DNA of 64,000 nucleotides from CAVOKN01 sp963696505 (GCA_963696505.1 CAVOKN010000019.1:1-64000); one strand, 5' to 3'. Positions 45,315 through 59,335 are shown, numbered from the stretch's first letter. Notes: generated by a model from the letters alone, not told the origin. A program made the numbers and translations.

Positions 45315-47442
45315 TCATGGCACGCACGGGGCGGAAACCGGCGCACCGCCCCCCGCGGCGATGCATCCCTGCCGCAACAGATTCTCCATCTTCTCGGGCG
45401 GCACCGGCGGGCTGAACAGGTAGCCCTGCAGCTTGCCACAGCAGGCCCGGCACAGGAAATCGCGCTGTTCGGGCGTTTCAACACCTTCGGCGATGACGTC
45501 CAGGTCGAGACTGTGGGCCATGGCGATGATCGCGGTCGTGATCGCCGCATCGTTGGCCGAATGCGGCAAACCGCGCACGAAGCTCTGGTCGATCTTCAAC
45601 ATGCCTATCGGGAAGCGCTTGACGTAGGCCATCGACGAATAGCCGGTGCCGAAATCGTCGATCGAGAAATGCACGCCGATCGAGCGTAACTGATGCAAGC
45701 CCTCGATGCGCTGCGCTTCCGGGTCCATCAAGATGCTCTCGGTGAGTTCGAGTTCGAGCATGTCGCCGCGAATGCCGGCTTCTCTGACGATGGACGAGAC
45801 GACACCGATGAAGTCGGGCGCGCGAAGCTGGCATGCCGAAAGATTGACGGCCACCCGCGGCGTCGCGATGCCGGCCTGCTGCCAGGCTCGCACCTGGCGG
45901 CAGGCTTCGCGGATTACCCACTCGCCCAGCGGAACGATCAGTCCGCTGTCCTCGGCCACCGGAATGAAATCCGCTGGCGAAACCATACCCCGCTCCGGAT
46001 GCTGCCAGCGGATCAGGGCCTCCATGCCCACGATGCCGCCGTCTCCGGCATTGACCTGAGGCTGATAGAAGAGGCGGAAATCGCCGCGCTCCAGGCTCTT
46101 GCGGATTTCGTTCTCCAGGGTGAGGCGCGCCATCGCCTTGGTGGTCAGGCTCTTGCTGTACATCTGCCAGTTGTTTCGGCCCTTGTCCTTGGCGTGATAC
46201 ATGGCCGTGTCTGCGTGCTTGAGCAGCGTCGCCGCGTCGCCCCCGTCGTCGGGGAAGACGGCGATGCCGATGCTCGATGTCACGGTGATTTCCTCGGAAC
46301 CGATCCTGAAAGGCTGGCACAGCATCGACTGGACGCGCTGGGCGATGGATTTCACCACCTGCACGTCCTCTATGTCCGGCAGCACCACCGTGAACTCGTC
46401 GCCGCCGAGACGTGCAAAATGCAGCGTGCCCTCGTCCAGCGCCGGCCGCGACACGATGTCCCCGGCGCGCAGCTTGTCTCTCAGCCGCTCCGCCACCGCC
46501 TGCAGCAGGTAGTCCCCGGCGCTGTGGCCCAAGGTGTCGTTGATGCGCTTGAACCCGTCCAGATCGAGGAACAGCAGCGCCAGTTGCCGGTTGTCGCGCC
46601 GTGCCCGCAGCAGCTCGCGGTCGAGCCGCTCGATGAAGTGCTGGCGGTTGGGCATCCCGGTCAGGGTGTCGAAGTAGGCAAGGCGCCGGATCTTTTCTTC
46701 GTTCAGCTTCTGCAGGGTGATGTCGCGCACCACCGCGACGACCTTTTCGGAGCCGCTCGGCGCAACACGCGCCTCGTAGTGATGCACACCGTCCTGCATC
46801 GGCAGCTTGTACATCACCGATTGCAGATCGCCCTTGTCGAGCGCCGCCACGATTCCGTGCCGCAGCATCTCGGCGACATCTGCCGGAAGCACCTCGGTGC
46901 AGCCACGCCCCAGGAACTCTTCGGGGGGAGCGAAGGGTGCCGTCCCGAATCCTTCCTTGTAGTCGAGAAAAACGCCGCTCCGGTCCATCAGGAAGATCAT
47001 GTCCGGCATCGCCCGCACAATGGCCGCCTGCTTTTCCTCCAGTTCGCGCAGGCTGCGCGCGGCCTGGGCCGACCTGAGCACATAGCGCGCCCGATGTCCC
47101 AGGATCGGCCAGTTGATGGGTTTGGAAATGAAGTCGTTGGCGCCCAATTCGTAGGCCAGGTTGATCGAGTCGAGATCGTCCATCCCGGTCACCATGATCA
47201 CCGGCACTTCGGTCGCGTCCCAGCGCCTGCGAATGCGACGGCAAACCTCGAAGCCATCGATGCCCGGCATGTCAACATCGAGCAGGACGAGATCCGGATG
47301 CGGCTCGACCAGCAGCTCCAGCGCACTTTCCCCGTCTTCCGCCGCCATGACATCGAACTCGAACTGCGCGAGGGTCTCCCGCTCGAGCATGCGCATCACC
47401 GGATCGTCGTCGACGACCAGCGCCTTCGGTAGCCGCGTGGGT

Positions 47443-47456
<14 letters not shown>
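45315..47456 (-). CDS. REC-PAS-GGDEF-EAL response regulator
   Basis: 713 residues. The receiver domain (residues about 12-125) has the phospho-acceptor Asp in LVLLDVDMPGIDG and Lys in FISKPIN. A PAS domain (about 145-260) follows, then GGDEF with intact ARLGGDEFTVVLP and EAL with GMEALIRWQHP, NLSACQLR and IDDFGTGYSSMAYVK. Both enzymatic signatures look intact, so it may be bifunctional or GTP-regulated. The start overlaps the end of the hybrid-kinase gene by 14 bases, which argues that the kinase or the nearby Hpt protein phosphorylates it. Confidence 0.93.
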
Positions 47457-50262
<2,806 letters not shown>

Positions 50263-50337
50263 CTTACCACCTCCTGATCGGGCTTAACGTCACGCACCGG
50301 GCGCTCCTGAAGGCAACGTCCGGCCGGCGGCGCACCC

Positions 50338-50937
50338 TCACGGCTTCGCCCCTGGCGAACCCCTTACGCTTCGCGCCAGCTTGAGCAATTGGGAACTCAG
50401 GCGCAGGTTGGCGCCACGCGCCGCGTCCAGGTTCGCATCGAAGCGCATGCGGTTGTCTGCAAGGAACAGGCCGAGCATGCCTCCGGACTCGACGAACTGC
50501 TCGGCGTCACCAACGGTGAGGATGGGTTGGTCCTTGACGGCGCGCAGCCAATCGCCGACGGCGCGATCGCGTTCAGTCACCACCAGTACCCAGCAGCCAA
50601 GCGCTTCGGCCCGGGTCCCGACCCAGCGCACTTCCACGGTACGTCCCTGAACGCTCTTGCCGGCCAGCGCGGCATAGGCGTCGCGAGCGGCGGTACGCTC
50701 GCCGGTCACGCAAAGCGCCAGTTTTCCGCTCTGATCGGCTAGGCGTTCGGCGGGCCACTCGGTGAACTTGGTGAAGTTCAGGGCGAACGCCGCCTTGAGG
50801 TTGTCGTCCGACACCGGGTTCTGGGCGTACAGAACTTGGCAGGCCAGTGACGCAAGCACCGCGGCTGCGACCAGCCTTGACGCGGCCGCGCGAAGCAGGC
50901 TGCAACTGCGGCGTTTCGGGCAGGCGCTCGATTGCAT
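50338..50937 (-). CDS. YfiR-family periplasmic protein (copy 1)
   Basis: About 199 residues from ATG 50937. A signal peptide ends near CQVLYAQNP, and the mature part shows the YfiR (DUF4154) pattern: LKAAFALNFTKFTEWPAERLAD, LALCVTGERTAARDAY, and MLGLFLADNRMRFDANLDAARGANLRLSSQLLKLA. In Pseudomonas YfiR restrains the cyclase YfiN through its periplasmic domain. It lies between a TonB-dependent receptor gene and the CHASE8-like kinase, so it may inhibit or activate that kinase. Confidence 0.88.
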   Translation of the reverse strand: MQSSACPKRRSCSLLRAAASRLVAAAVLASLACQVLYAQNPVSDDNLKAAFALNFTKFTEWPAERLADQSGKLALCVTGERTAARDAYAALAGKSVQGRTVEVRWVGTRAEALGCWVLVVTERDRAVGDWLRAVKDQPILTVGDAEQFVESGGMLGLFLADNRMRFDANLDAARGANLRLSSQLLKLARSVRGSPGAKP

Positions 50938-50952
50938 GATCGATCCGCCCAC

Positions 50953-52975
50953 TCAGAACCAGTACTGCAGCTTGAAGCGGAAGCTGCGCCCGTCCTGCTC
51001 GATGCCCACCCGCTGCGGCAGGGCCGGTTCGAGGGCGACCGGATCGACATACTTGCGGTCGAACAGGTTGTAGACGCTCAACGAGGCTTCGAGTCCGCGC
51101 CTGTCCGACGGATAAAGCAGCGTCAGGTTGACCACGCCGAACCCGGCGACTTCGCCCTGCTCCGACTTGCGCGGACCGGTCGCCAGTCCTTCCAGCCCCA
51201 GCCGCAGCGGCACAACCTGCAGCGGCACGGCAAGATTCAGCTTGGCCTGCCGCTGCAGCGCGCCGAGCGGTGCGCTGCCGTCGTCGGTGCGCGCATTACC
51301 CGCCACCAGGGACGCCCGCAGCCGCGCGCCCGCTTCCCACAGGTGCTCCAGTTCCGCCTCGACGCCGTCGCCACTCACGGCCGGCCCGTTGCGGAACTGG
51401 AATGCGCCGCTCACAGCTTCCGTTTCCTGTCCCAGTACGCGATCGACGCGGTAGTGGTAGAGCGAGCCGAGGATCCGGGTCTTCGGGGCCAGATAATGCT
51501 CGAACAATGCCTCGATGTTCTGCGCCCGCTCCGGGGCGAGATCGGGGTTGGGGATCTGCTCGCCGGGGAAGCTGTAGAGCCGCTCGTAGGCACTGGGGTT
51601 GCGATAGCCGGCGCCATAGACCAGCTTCCAGACCGTCGCCTCCGAGGGCCTGTAGATCGCCGCCAGACGTGGGCTCCACTGGGCACTCAGACCGGTGTGC
51701 TGGTCCACCCGCAGGCTGGCGGCAAGGGTCAGCTCGCTGCTCAGCGCGTACTCGTCCTCGGCATAGATGCCGATGCGGTTGCTCTTGCTGGTCGAACTCG
51801 GCCTGCAGGTCGTAGGGGTCGTTGTAGTAATTGCGCTGATCCTGGCGGTAGTTGCGCTGGTACTCGGCGCCCAACAGCAACTGGTGGTTGGCGGCGAGCC
51901 GGCTCTTGAGCCGGACTTCACCGCCCCACCAGGCGCCGCGCGCGCTGTCGTCGTTCAGCAGGCGCGGCGGCGGATCGATCAGATAATGAGCTGTGTAGCC
52001 GTACTGGCCCAGAAACAACCGGGCAGCCAGTTCGTGCCCCGGCGCGAGCTCGCGGTAGTAGGACAGGTTGGCGTATTCGTAGGCATCGCGCAGCCAGTTG
52101 CCCGCGTCGTTGAACGCCGCGCCGAAGAAGCCGACGGCGTTGCCCTTGGTGCGGCGGCTGGCGCCGAAGCTCAGGCTGAGATTGCCGAGGTCGAACTTTC
52201 CGAGGAAGCTGTGTCCGTACTCGTAGTCCGTGCCGCTGGTATGGCCCGAGTTGTTCTCCGGCTGGTCGAACTCGGGAACGTACAGGTCTGAACCGTCAAC
52301 GTCCTTCACCGTTGCCGAGAGCAGCAGTTGGGCGCCGTTGTCGAGCACCTTGCCCAGGGTCGCACGGCCCTGCCGATAGCCGGAACTGCCAATGCCGGCC
52401 GCGACTTCCATGCCCGACACCGAGCTGGCGGAGCGGGTGACGATATTCACCACGCCCAGCACCGAATTGCCTCCGTAGAGCGCCGAAGCCGGACCGCGCA
52501 GCACTTCGACGCGTTCGATCAGGTCGACATCGAGGCCCAGATCGCCGCCGATGAAGCCCGTGTCATAGATGTTGTCATTCACGCGATAGCCGTCGATGAG
52601 CACGGTCAGCCCGGTGTTGTAGTCGCCGGAGCGGGAGAATCCGCGCACACCGACGTACTCGTAGACCCGGTCGTAGCGCACGTCGATACCGCGCACGCTG
52701 CGCAGGACTTCCGCCACCGTGCGGTAGCCGAACTGCTTGATCTCCTGCGCCGTGATGGTGGTGACCGCCGCCGGCGAACCGGTGATGCGCTGGGAGAACC
52801 GGGACGCCGCGTACACCTCAACGTCCAGCAGGCGCTCCAGCGGCAGCGCCGAGAGATCGGGTTGGGCCGCCACAGGGCTGGGGACGAGGATGGTCAGCGC
52901 GAGGATCGCGCCTAAGGCCAGCGCACGGCGCCTGCCGCGAATCCGTGCCCACCTGTCCGGCTGACTCTGGCTCAT
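50953..52975 (-). pseudogene. TonB-dependent receptor (copy 1), one frameshift
   Basis: A signal peptide (ALGAILALTILVPSPVAAQ) is followed by the plug domain (ITGSPAAVTTITAQEIKQFG; VEVLRGPASALYGGNSVLGV) and a 22-strand type barrel ending in KLQYWF, the C-terminal Phe of outer-membrane proteins. Between about 51770 and 51795 the frame changes from NDPYDLQAEFD to NRIGIYAEDEYALSSE. Each half is otherwise intact and together they make about 670 residues. A consensus indel is likely. The receptor may be a sensor rather than a nutrient importer, since it is coupled to YfiR and a kinase. An in-frame ATG at 52993 is also possible. Confidence 0.85.
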
Positions 52976-53154
52976 TGCGTGCGGGTGCCTCATGTGCCTG
53001 GGGCGCGCCAGCTTGCGGCGGGCGCGACGAGCGCGACTTCCTTGCGATGGAGTCGATTACGGGCTATTCACTCGGAATCTTGACTCCCACCGGCGGCGGC
53101 GCGCGAAACCGGGGGCCGAAGCATCGTCCTGACTCATGGTGGGGTCCACCTGGC

Positions 53155-53769
53155 TCAGCGGTTCGGTGCCGCAGCGTCCGTTACCAGGCGCGCCAGTTTC
53201 AGCACTTGCGAGCTGAGCTTGAGTCCGGCGCGCTGGGCCGCCTCCTGATTGATTTCGAAACGCAGCTTGTCGCCCTCGGTGAACAGGCCGATGACGCCGC
53301 CCGCGGCGGCGAAACCCTCGGCCTCCCCCACGGTGAGGACCGGCGCGTTGCGCACGCTGCGCAACCACGGTGCCAGGCCTTCGCGACCGGTAAGCACGAG
53401 TATCTGGCAGCCGGCCGCATCCTCCGGACGCGTCAGCGTGCGCATTTCCACCGGCTTGCCCCGCACCGGCGGTTTGGCATCGAGGGCCATGACAGCCCTG
53501 GAAAAACCTTCGTTCCCTGGGCTGACACACACCCGCAATTGGGTCGCCTTGCTCCACAACTCCTCGGGCCAGTCGGTAAACTTGGCGAAGTTGTAGACGA
53601 AGGCGGCCTTGAGGGCATTCTCGTCGGCGGGCGTAGGCTGCGCCCGGGCGGGTCCGAATCCGCCCGCCGCCAGCGCCAGCGCCAGGCCGACGAGCGCCAC
53701 CCAGGCCCGCTTCGTCGCTGCCCGCGCATGACGCTCGCGCCGCCGCAGATCGAACACCGCGCCTGCCAT
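53155..53769 (-). CDS. YfiR-family periplasmic protein (copy 2)
   Basis: 204 residues from ATG 53769, two bases after the receptor stop. Signal peptide (VALVGLALALAAGGFGPARA) and YfiR core: LKAAFVYNFAKFTDWPEELWSK, LRVCVSPGNEGFSRAV, VIGLFTEGDKLRFEINQEAAQ. It is a clear paralogue of copy 1, including the final GLKLSSQVLKLARL. The receptor-YfiR pair has therefore been duplicated as a unit. Confidence 0.88.
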   Translation of the reverse strand: MAGAVFDLRRRERHARAATKRAWVALVGLALALAAGGFGPARAQPTPADENALKAAFVYNFAKFTDWPEELWSKATQLRVCVSPGNEGFSRAVMALDAKPPVRGKPVEMRTLTRPEDAAGCQILVLTGREGLAPWLRSVRNAPVLTVGEAEGFAAAGGVIGLFTEGDKLRFEINQEAAQRAGLKLSSQVLKLARLVTDAAAPNR

Positions 53770-53771
53770 GC

Positions 53772-55815
53772 TCAGAAGTGATAAACGGCCTTGAGGCGGA
53801 AAGTGCGTCCGTCCTGCTCGAAGCGGTCGCGGGTGGGCACATCGGGGTCGAAGGCCGCCGGATCGAAGTATTCGCGATCGAACAGGTTCACCAGCGAAGC
53901 CGACCACTCCCAACCCGACCCATTGCTCGGCCGCGACAGGGTGAGGTTCACCACCCCGAAGCCCGGCACCGTGCCCGCATCGGTGTTGCGGCTGCTCATC
54001 CACTGGCCTTCGGCGCCTGCGCGCAGGCTCCACCAGGGCAGAGGCGCCGACGCATTCAGCTTGAACTGGGCGCGCGGCGAGTTGGTGAGCTGGGCGTCCT
54101 CTTCATCGCGGGTGCGCTGCAGGTCGAGGCTGGCGCGCAGCCGCGCGCCGTTGCTCCACTGGTGCTCGGCCTCCAGCTCCAGCCCGCTGGCGGTCACGGC
54201 GCCGACGTTCTGGTATTGAAGCAGGCCGCTGTCCGCTTCGACCACCTGGTCGATCAGCTCCTCGATGCGATAGACGTAGGCGGTGGCGAGCAGCCGCGTC
54301 TGCTTCGACAGATAGTGCTCGATGCCCGCCTCCCAGGTCTTGATGTTTTCCGGCAGCAACGCGGCGTTGGCGATCTGCGAGTCGGGGAAGGTATAGAAGG
54401 TCTCGTAAGCATTGGGCGCACGGAAGGCGCTCCCGTAGAGGGCCTTGGCCACCGTCTGCTCCGACAGCCGATACACCAGGCCGACGCGCGGACTGAACTC
54501 GCCGTCCTGCGCCGTGACCTTGTCGTAGCGCGCCCCCAGCATGACCTTCAGCGCTTCGGTCCACTGGTAGTTGCTTTCGGCGAAGATGCCGGCCCGGTCG
54601 GTGCGGCGCCGGTCGTCAAGATAGAGGAAGTACGGATCGTCGTCGTAGTTCGACTGGTTCTGGCGGTAGTTCTTCTGGTATTCGATGCCGGTCACCAGCT
54701 TGTGCTTCGCCGACAGGTCGCTCACCAGTTTCAGCTCGGCGCCCCACCAGTTGCCGCGCGCATTGTCGTGATTCAGGACGTTGGGATCGTCCTCCAGCTC
54801 GCCGGCAAAGGCGCTGGGGCCGTGGTAGGCATAGTCGGCCCAGAACAGCCGGCCTGAGAGCTGGTGCCCGGGGGCGAGGTCGCGGTAGTAGCTCAGATCG
54901 ACGAAAGCCTGGGAATCGACGGTGGCGTTGGCGGGGTCGTTGAACAGCGTGCCGAAGGAGCCGCTGGGCATGCCCTTTTCGCGCCGGCTGGCGGCGGCCG
55001 TGAGCTTGAGGCCCTCGAAGGAAAGCCGCAGGAACGCCCGGCCGTTGCGGGCGAAGTCCTTGTCGGTATGGCCGGAATTGGTTGCCGGATCGTCGAACTC
55101 GGGGAAGTACAGGTCGGGGCCATCGGAATCCATGCCGGAAACCGAGGCAACCAGCTCGGCGCCGTTGCCGTAGCGCTTGCCGTAGCTGACGCGGCCTTCG
55201 CGGGTATTGAAGCTGCCATAGCGCACACCGACCTCGGCGCCGTCGATCTGGGTGGCGCTTCGGGTGACGATGTTGATCACGCCGAACAGGGCATTGCCGC
55301 CATAGACCGAGGAGCCCGGTCCGCGCACGATCTCGATGCGCTCCACCATATCGAGATCGAGCACGGCCTCGCTGCCGACGTAGGCCATGTCGTAGAGCGG
55401 ATCGTTGGTGCGGTAGCCGTCGATCAGCAGCAGCAGGCGCGAGTTGTAGTCCTGGGGCCGGGCAAAGCCGCGCACACCGACGTAATCGTAGGCGCGGTCG
55501 TAATGCACGAAGAAGCCGCGCTGGCTGCGCAGCACGTCGGCCAGCGTGCGCCAGCCGTAGGTCTGGATGTCCTCGCGGGTGACGACGGTGACCGCGGCCG
55601 GCGAATCGGAGGATCTTCTGTTCGAACTTCGAGGCGCTGGCGATGGGGACGTCGAGCAGCTGCTCCAGCGACAGCTCGGTGAGGTCCGCGGCGGCGAGCG
55701 CGCCCTGCGGGCCGAAGGCCAGAGTGAGCGCCAGAACTGCGGCGCGCACTGGCCACTGAGGCCGCTGCGGCCGAGAGACTCGCGGGGCGGTGATGATGCG
55801 GCGTGGATCGTTCAT
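53772..55815 (-). pseudogene. TonB-dependent receptor (copy 2), one frameshift
   Basis: It begins MNDPRRIITAPRVSRPQR at 55815 with a signal sequence (AAVLALTLAFGPQGALAAAD). At about 55610 an extra base (AAGATCCTCC for AAGATCTCC) shifts the frame; the correct frame would read KISDSPAAVTVVTREDIQTYG. The remainder includes VRGFARPQDYNSRLLLLIDG, the plug loop IVRGPGSSVYGGNALFGVIN and the barrel ending KAVYHF. Full length would be about 680 residues. Most similar in this window to copy 1. It is the first gene of the signalling cluster. Confidence 0.87.
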
Positions 55816-56677
55816 GGGCGCCTCTCCTTCGCTGAGAAGCCAGGCGAGGCGCTCCCTGCTCGCGGCGCCGTCATCGCCTTGGGCTGTCAGCCCTCCCTTA
55901 CGGCCTGCGCGCGCCGAAGCTTGAGCTGTGGCGGGCAGATCCAAAGCGTCTTCTTCGGCTTCGCACAAAGTTCGATTTATGGCTGCAATCCCCTCCTGCG
56001 CACCAGCACCGACAGAAAGCCTGGACAAACGGGGGCGACCATGTAGGGATAACCCTGGTCCGGCGTACCATCACGCCGCTCGAACCTCACGCGATAACCC
56101 GTCCGCTGAATCGGGGCAACGCCACTTTTCCTTCCGGCCACCCGGATTCCCGAAGCGAGCTTGCGTGCTTCGACAGCCATTGGGAAGCCGGTGACGTGCT
56201 TGCCGATGGCAGGGTTACCGTCGGCGCCGCTTGCCGTCTGGGACGAATGTGTTGCATCGGCGTAGCACTACGACGACGACATCATGCCTGCGGTATGCGG
56301 GGCACTCCGCTTCGGGCCGGTCGGACCGCCGGGAGTCACTGCTGGGTGAATTCGAAGCCCGGCGTGCCGATTCACGCCACCCCGCCTGTAATGCCAAAAA
56401 CCCTATTGTCACCACGGAAATCGGCGACTACACTCTGCTCCGACATTGCGCTTTCCGGCGGCATTTCATGGAACGGCGTCTGACCGAAACCCGGGATCGT
56501 TGAACGGTTCGTCCCGGCAAGCGCCTGCCCCAGCACTTCTGGCGGCGTCGACCACCCGAATTACCGCGGCAACCAGCAGCCAGAGGGCGTGAAGCCGACT
56601 CGTGCTTTCGGATTGGCCACTCGTCTTCCCTTAACAGATCGCCTGCCGCAAAGCAGGTCAATAAAGGAGTGCGACAA
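55816..56677. other. Intergenic region upstream of two divergent units
   Basis: These 862 bases hold the promoters of the minus-strand signalling cluster and the plus-strand 746-residue gene. I find no riboswitch motif (no cobalamin or c-di-GMP aptamer core). A minus-strand frame at 55977-56180 (67 residues, with GVAPIQRTGYRVRF) is possible but unrecognised. CCTGC-CGCAAA-GCAGG at about 56645-56660 is a small hairpin just before the plus-strand ribosome-binding site. Confidence 0.4.
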
Positions 56678-58918
56678 ATGCCTTTGATCATGCATGGCAA
56701 TTGGACGGTATCAGTCAAGGCGAAGCAGGCAGCCTTCGCTCAACGCTTCATCGTCAATGGGGCGACCCACGGCAACGGCACCTACGATGTGCCCCATGTG
56801 CCGGTCAGTGTGACCGGCAGCACCTGGTCGCTGCGCATCCAGAGCGACCCGGGCGGTTCATCCTGGGCCGACTCGGAGTACCAGATCACCTTCCCGGTCA
56901 AGGTCGGCACGCAGTACCAGTTCGACCTGCAATCCAACGATGTCTGGGGCGGCGATGCCGACTTCAACGACCTGGTGCTGACCCTGGCCACGCCGGTGAC
57001 GGAAACCGATTTCCTGGTGTACGGCCATGTCAGCTCGTACAGCGGCTGCACCTACAATCCGTGCTATCCGGGCTACATCTACATCGAAACCCCCCTGGCT
57101 CTCGCCAACGCCCGGCGCTTTCCGATCCTGCGCGACGCGATCGACAAGCTGTATCCCAAGTCCATACCGCCGCAGCGCGTCCCGCTGCCCGATCCGCCGC
57201 CGGACCTGCCCGCGGCCTTGCTGAGCGGTCAGACGTACAAGCCGCTGATCATTCCGGTGCAAGGCAAGACCTATACGCCCGTCAAGCGCGCCCAGGTGAT
57301 GAAGGCGCTACGGGGCGAAGCCAAGGCCGGTGCCGCGGATGCGTCCCTTGCCGCTGACCGGGTAGGGTCCGCAATGCGCACGGTCGAGCTGGCGCGGCCG
57401 ATCAGCGAAATCGCCACCCTGGACAAGGCCGCGCTGGGACGCCTGCTCGACATCGCGGTCCAGAACTGCCAGAGCGAGCCGCTGGTGAACGCCGGCCTTC
57501 GCTTCTTCGAGTATGACCGCACCCTGCCGGAACTCGCGGGCGGCCCGTTTACGGGCGAAGGCACGCGGGAGGAACTGGGGCAGGCCAGTACCGACCGCAA
57601 AGGGAACTACATCTTCCGCTTCAGCCGGACCCTGGCGCAGATCATCGACGAAACCAACACCGATGTCGCCCTGGGCGAGGACGAGATACTGGAAGCCATG
57701 CCGGACCTGATCGTCCAGGTCCTCGGCGCCACCGTACCCGGCGGAACGCCCTACGAAACCGTTCCGCACTGGAACGTGCCGCGGCTCAAGCGCCTCAACA
57801 TCTGCATTCCGTCCAGCTACTGGCACACGCCCACGGGCTGCCACGGCAAGCCGATCTCCCACGTCGGATTCATCCCCGTCGGCAAGACTTCCACCGTTAC
57901 CCTGGACGGGGATGGGCGCGTGACATGCACCGATACCTCGAAGATCGACATCCCCCAGACCAACTGCGCCGCGTGGTGGGGTGCGCTGCGCATGAGCGCC
58001 TGCATCGGCAAATATGCCCAGGCGCCCCACTACACCATCGAGTATCGGGCGCGACGGCCGGATGGCATCTGGACCAACTGGAACATCTATCAGGAAGCCC
58101 TGATGCTGGATAACTGGAAGACCACGGTGAATGAATGGGTGGCAACCAAGGCCGGTCCATTCACGCAGAGCCTGGAGCTGGTCAAGGGGCAGCCCAAGAA
58201 GGATGTGCTGGCCTACAACAACATCCAGGGCAACATGGACTGGTCCGGCCCGGACTGGTTCATAAAAGCCATCATTCCGAGTTGGGCCTATTCGTATCAG
58301 GGCGGTCCGGGCAGCGTCCAGTTCCGCCTCAAGGCCTACGGCCCCGACGGGAAGCAGATCCAGTTGTGGAGCGATCCGGTCACGTCGGCGCCGCTGTACC
58401 AGGACACGATCCTGCTCTACGTGGACCATACCGGTCCCGAACTGAGCCTAAAGGACGTGAGCATCGGCACGCCGACCACCAATCCCTGTCCCCTATTCAC
58501 GCTGACCGGCACGCAACTGGTCGATGCGACGCTGAATCTGACCTTCAAGGCGGTCCAGCGCCAGGGCTTCCTCGGTTCCTACACCTTGAGCCTGACCAAG
58601 TGCAATGCGCCCAACTTCCCGGTGGAGGATCTGGCGGCGGCGCATCCCTTGCAAGTGGCGCACCTGCCCGGTTCGCCGCCCTGTGGCGGTCTGTACGGCA
58701 CCCTGTTCGGGGTCGATCCGGCTGCCAGCGTGAATGACGAGGTTTCGGTGCAGCTCAATCCGCCGGGAAGCACACCCTGGCTGGACCCGGCCGAAACGCT
58801 GTCCAGCTTCACGCTCAACCTGAGCGCCAGCGTGCGCCGCACCGATGGCCATAGCAGCAGTTACCCGGGGTACTACGGGCCACTGCAATACAACCTGGTG
58901 ATTCAGCGCGGAGCATGA
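56678..58918 (+). CDS. Large protein of unknown function with DUF4114-like N-terminal motif
   Basis: 746 residues from ATG 56678, preceded by AAAGGAG. There is no signal peptide or membrane segment. Residues about 1-105 (GNWTVSVKAKQAAFAQRFIV) look like a beta-sandwich, with VWGGDADFNDLVLTLATP resembling the Asp-rich Ca-binding motif of DUF4114. A Pro-rich linker follows (about 165-190), then an all-beta segment with TDRKGNYIFRFSRTLAQI like a transthyretin-type fold. The C-terminal half is Cys- and Trp-containing and beta-rich (IIPSWAYSYQGGPGSVQFRLKAYG). It could be an extracellular or surface structural protein exported by another route. I do not recognise the family as a whole. Confidence 0.8.
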   Translation: MPLIMHGNWTVSVKAKQAAFAQRFIVNGATHGNGTYDVPHVPVSVTGSTWSLRIQSDPGGSSWADSEYQITFPVKVGTQYQFDLQSNDVWGGDADFNDLVLTLATPVTETDFLVYGHVSSYSGCTYNPCYPGYIYIETPLALANARRFPILRDAIDKLYPKSIPPQRVPLPDPPPDLPAALLSGQTYKPLIIPVQGKTYTPVKRAQVMKALRGEAKAGAADASLAADRVGSAMRTVELARPISEIATLDKAALGRLLDIAVQNCQSEPLVNAGLRFFEYDRTLPELAGGPFTGEGTREELGQASTDRKGNYIFRFSRTLAQIIDETNTDVALGEDEILEAMPDLIVQVLGATVPGGTPYETVPHWNVPRLKRLNICIPSSYWHTPTGCHGKPISHVGFIPVGKTSTVTLDGDGRVTCTDTSKIDIPQTNCAAWWGALRMSACIGKYAQAPHYTIEYRARRPDGIWTNWNIYQEALMLDNWKTTVNEWVATKAGPFTQSLELVKGQPKKDVLAYNNIQGNMDWSGPDWFIKAIIPSWAYSYQGGPGSVQFRLKAYGPDGKQIQLWSDPVTSAPLYQDTILLYVDHTGPELSLKDVSIGTPTTNPCPLFTLTGTQLVDATLNLTFKAVQRQGFLGSYTLSLTKCNAPNFPVEDLAAAHPLQVAHLPGSPPCGGLYGTLFGVDPAASVNDEVSVQLNPPGSTPWLDPAETLSSFTLNLSASVRRTDGHSSSYPGYYGPLQYNLVIQRGA

Positions 58919-58989
58919 TGAAGCAATAGCGGCATGCAGCGGGTGGGCGGCGCAACTCGTTTCCGGTCCGGTCTGCCCGGGCTCACGAC

Positions 58990-59335
58990 CTGGCGCGGGG
59001 GGCAAGCCGGCGAGCTGGAACTGGCCGCCCACTTGCTGGTGACCACCCGCACGCCATGGGGCAGCGCCTCGGCAGGCCGAAGCCCCGGTGCGGAAGGGCG
59101 CTCCGGTAGAGGCTCAGGCGGTGGCCGCAGAAGCCCCAGACCAGCCGCGGGCGAGGCGATCTCGTGGAAGGCAACGCCGGCGGCCCCCAGCGCCGGATAG
59201 GCGCTCCACAAACCCTGACTTTCGCGAAAATCGGGTCGCCCCGAATACACCCCCATGCCGATGCCGGCGCACACCGGCAGCGCCTACGCCTGGCCGATCA
59301 GGCGGCAAGGTGCAGCGCCACCATGCCTTCGCCAG
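58990..59335 (-). pseudogene. Decayed sirtuin (Sir2-family deacetylase) fragment
   Basis: Sirtuin segments appear in order but in different frames: RLIGQA, an in-frame TAG, then CAGIGMGVYSGRPDFRESQG with LWSAYPALGAAG (the GAG...PDFR NAD site). Then WGFCGHRLSLYRSALPHRGF, PHGVRVVTS and GGQFQLAG follow (compare the SNVDGQF loop of Sir2). At least three frame changes and one stop, and no zinc-binding half, so it is non-functional. The TTTTCGCGAAAGTCAG of the PDFRES codons overlaps a partial ACTGACTTTC motif. Confidence 0.75.
59215..59223 (+). repeat. CTGACTTTC motif (9 of 10)
   Basis: A nine-base match inside the sirtuin remnant; the preceding base is C instead of A. Confidence 0.5.

Noticed and set aside
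55816..56677. Possible cobalamin or c-di-GMP riboswitch upstream of the TonB receptor cluster
   Set aside because: I looked for the conserved cores of both on both strands and saw none; a covariance-model search would settle it.
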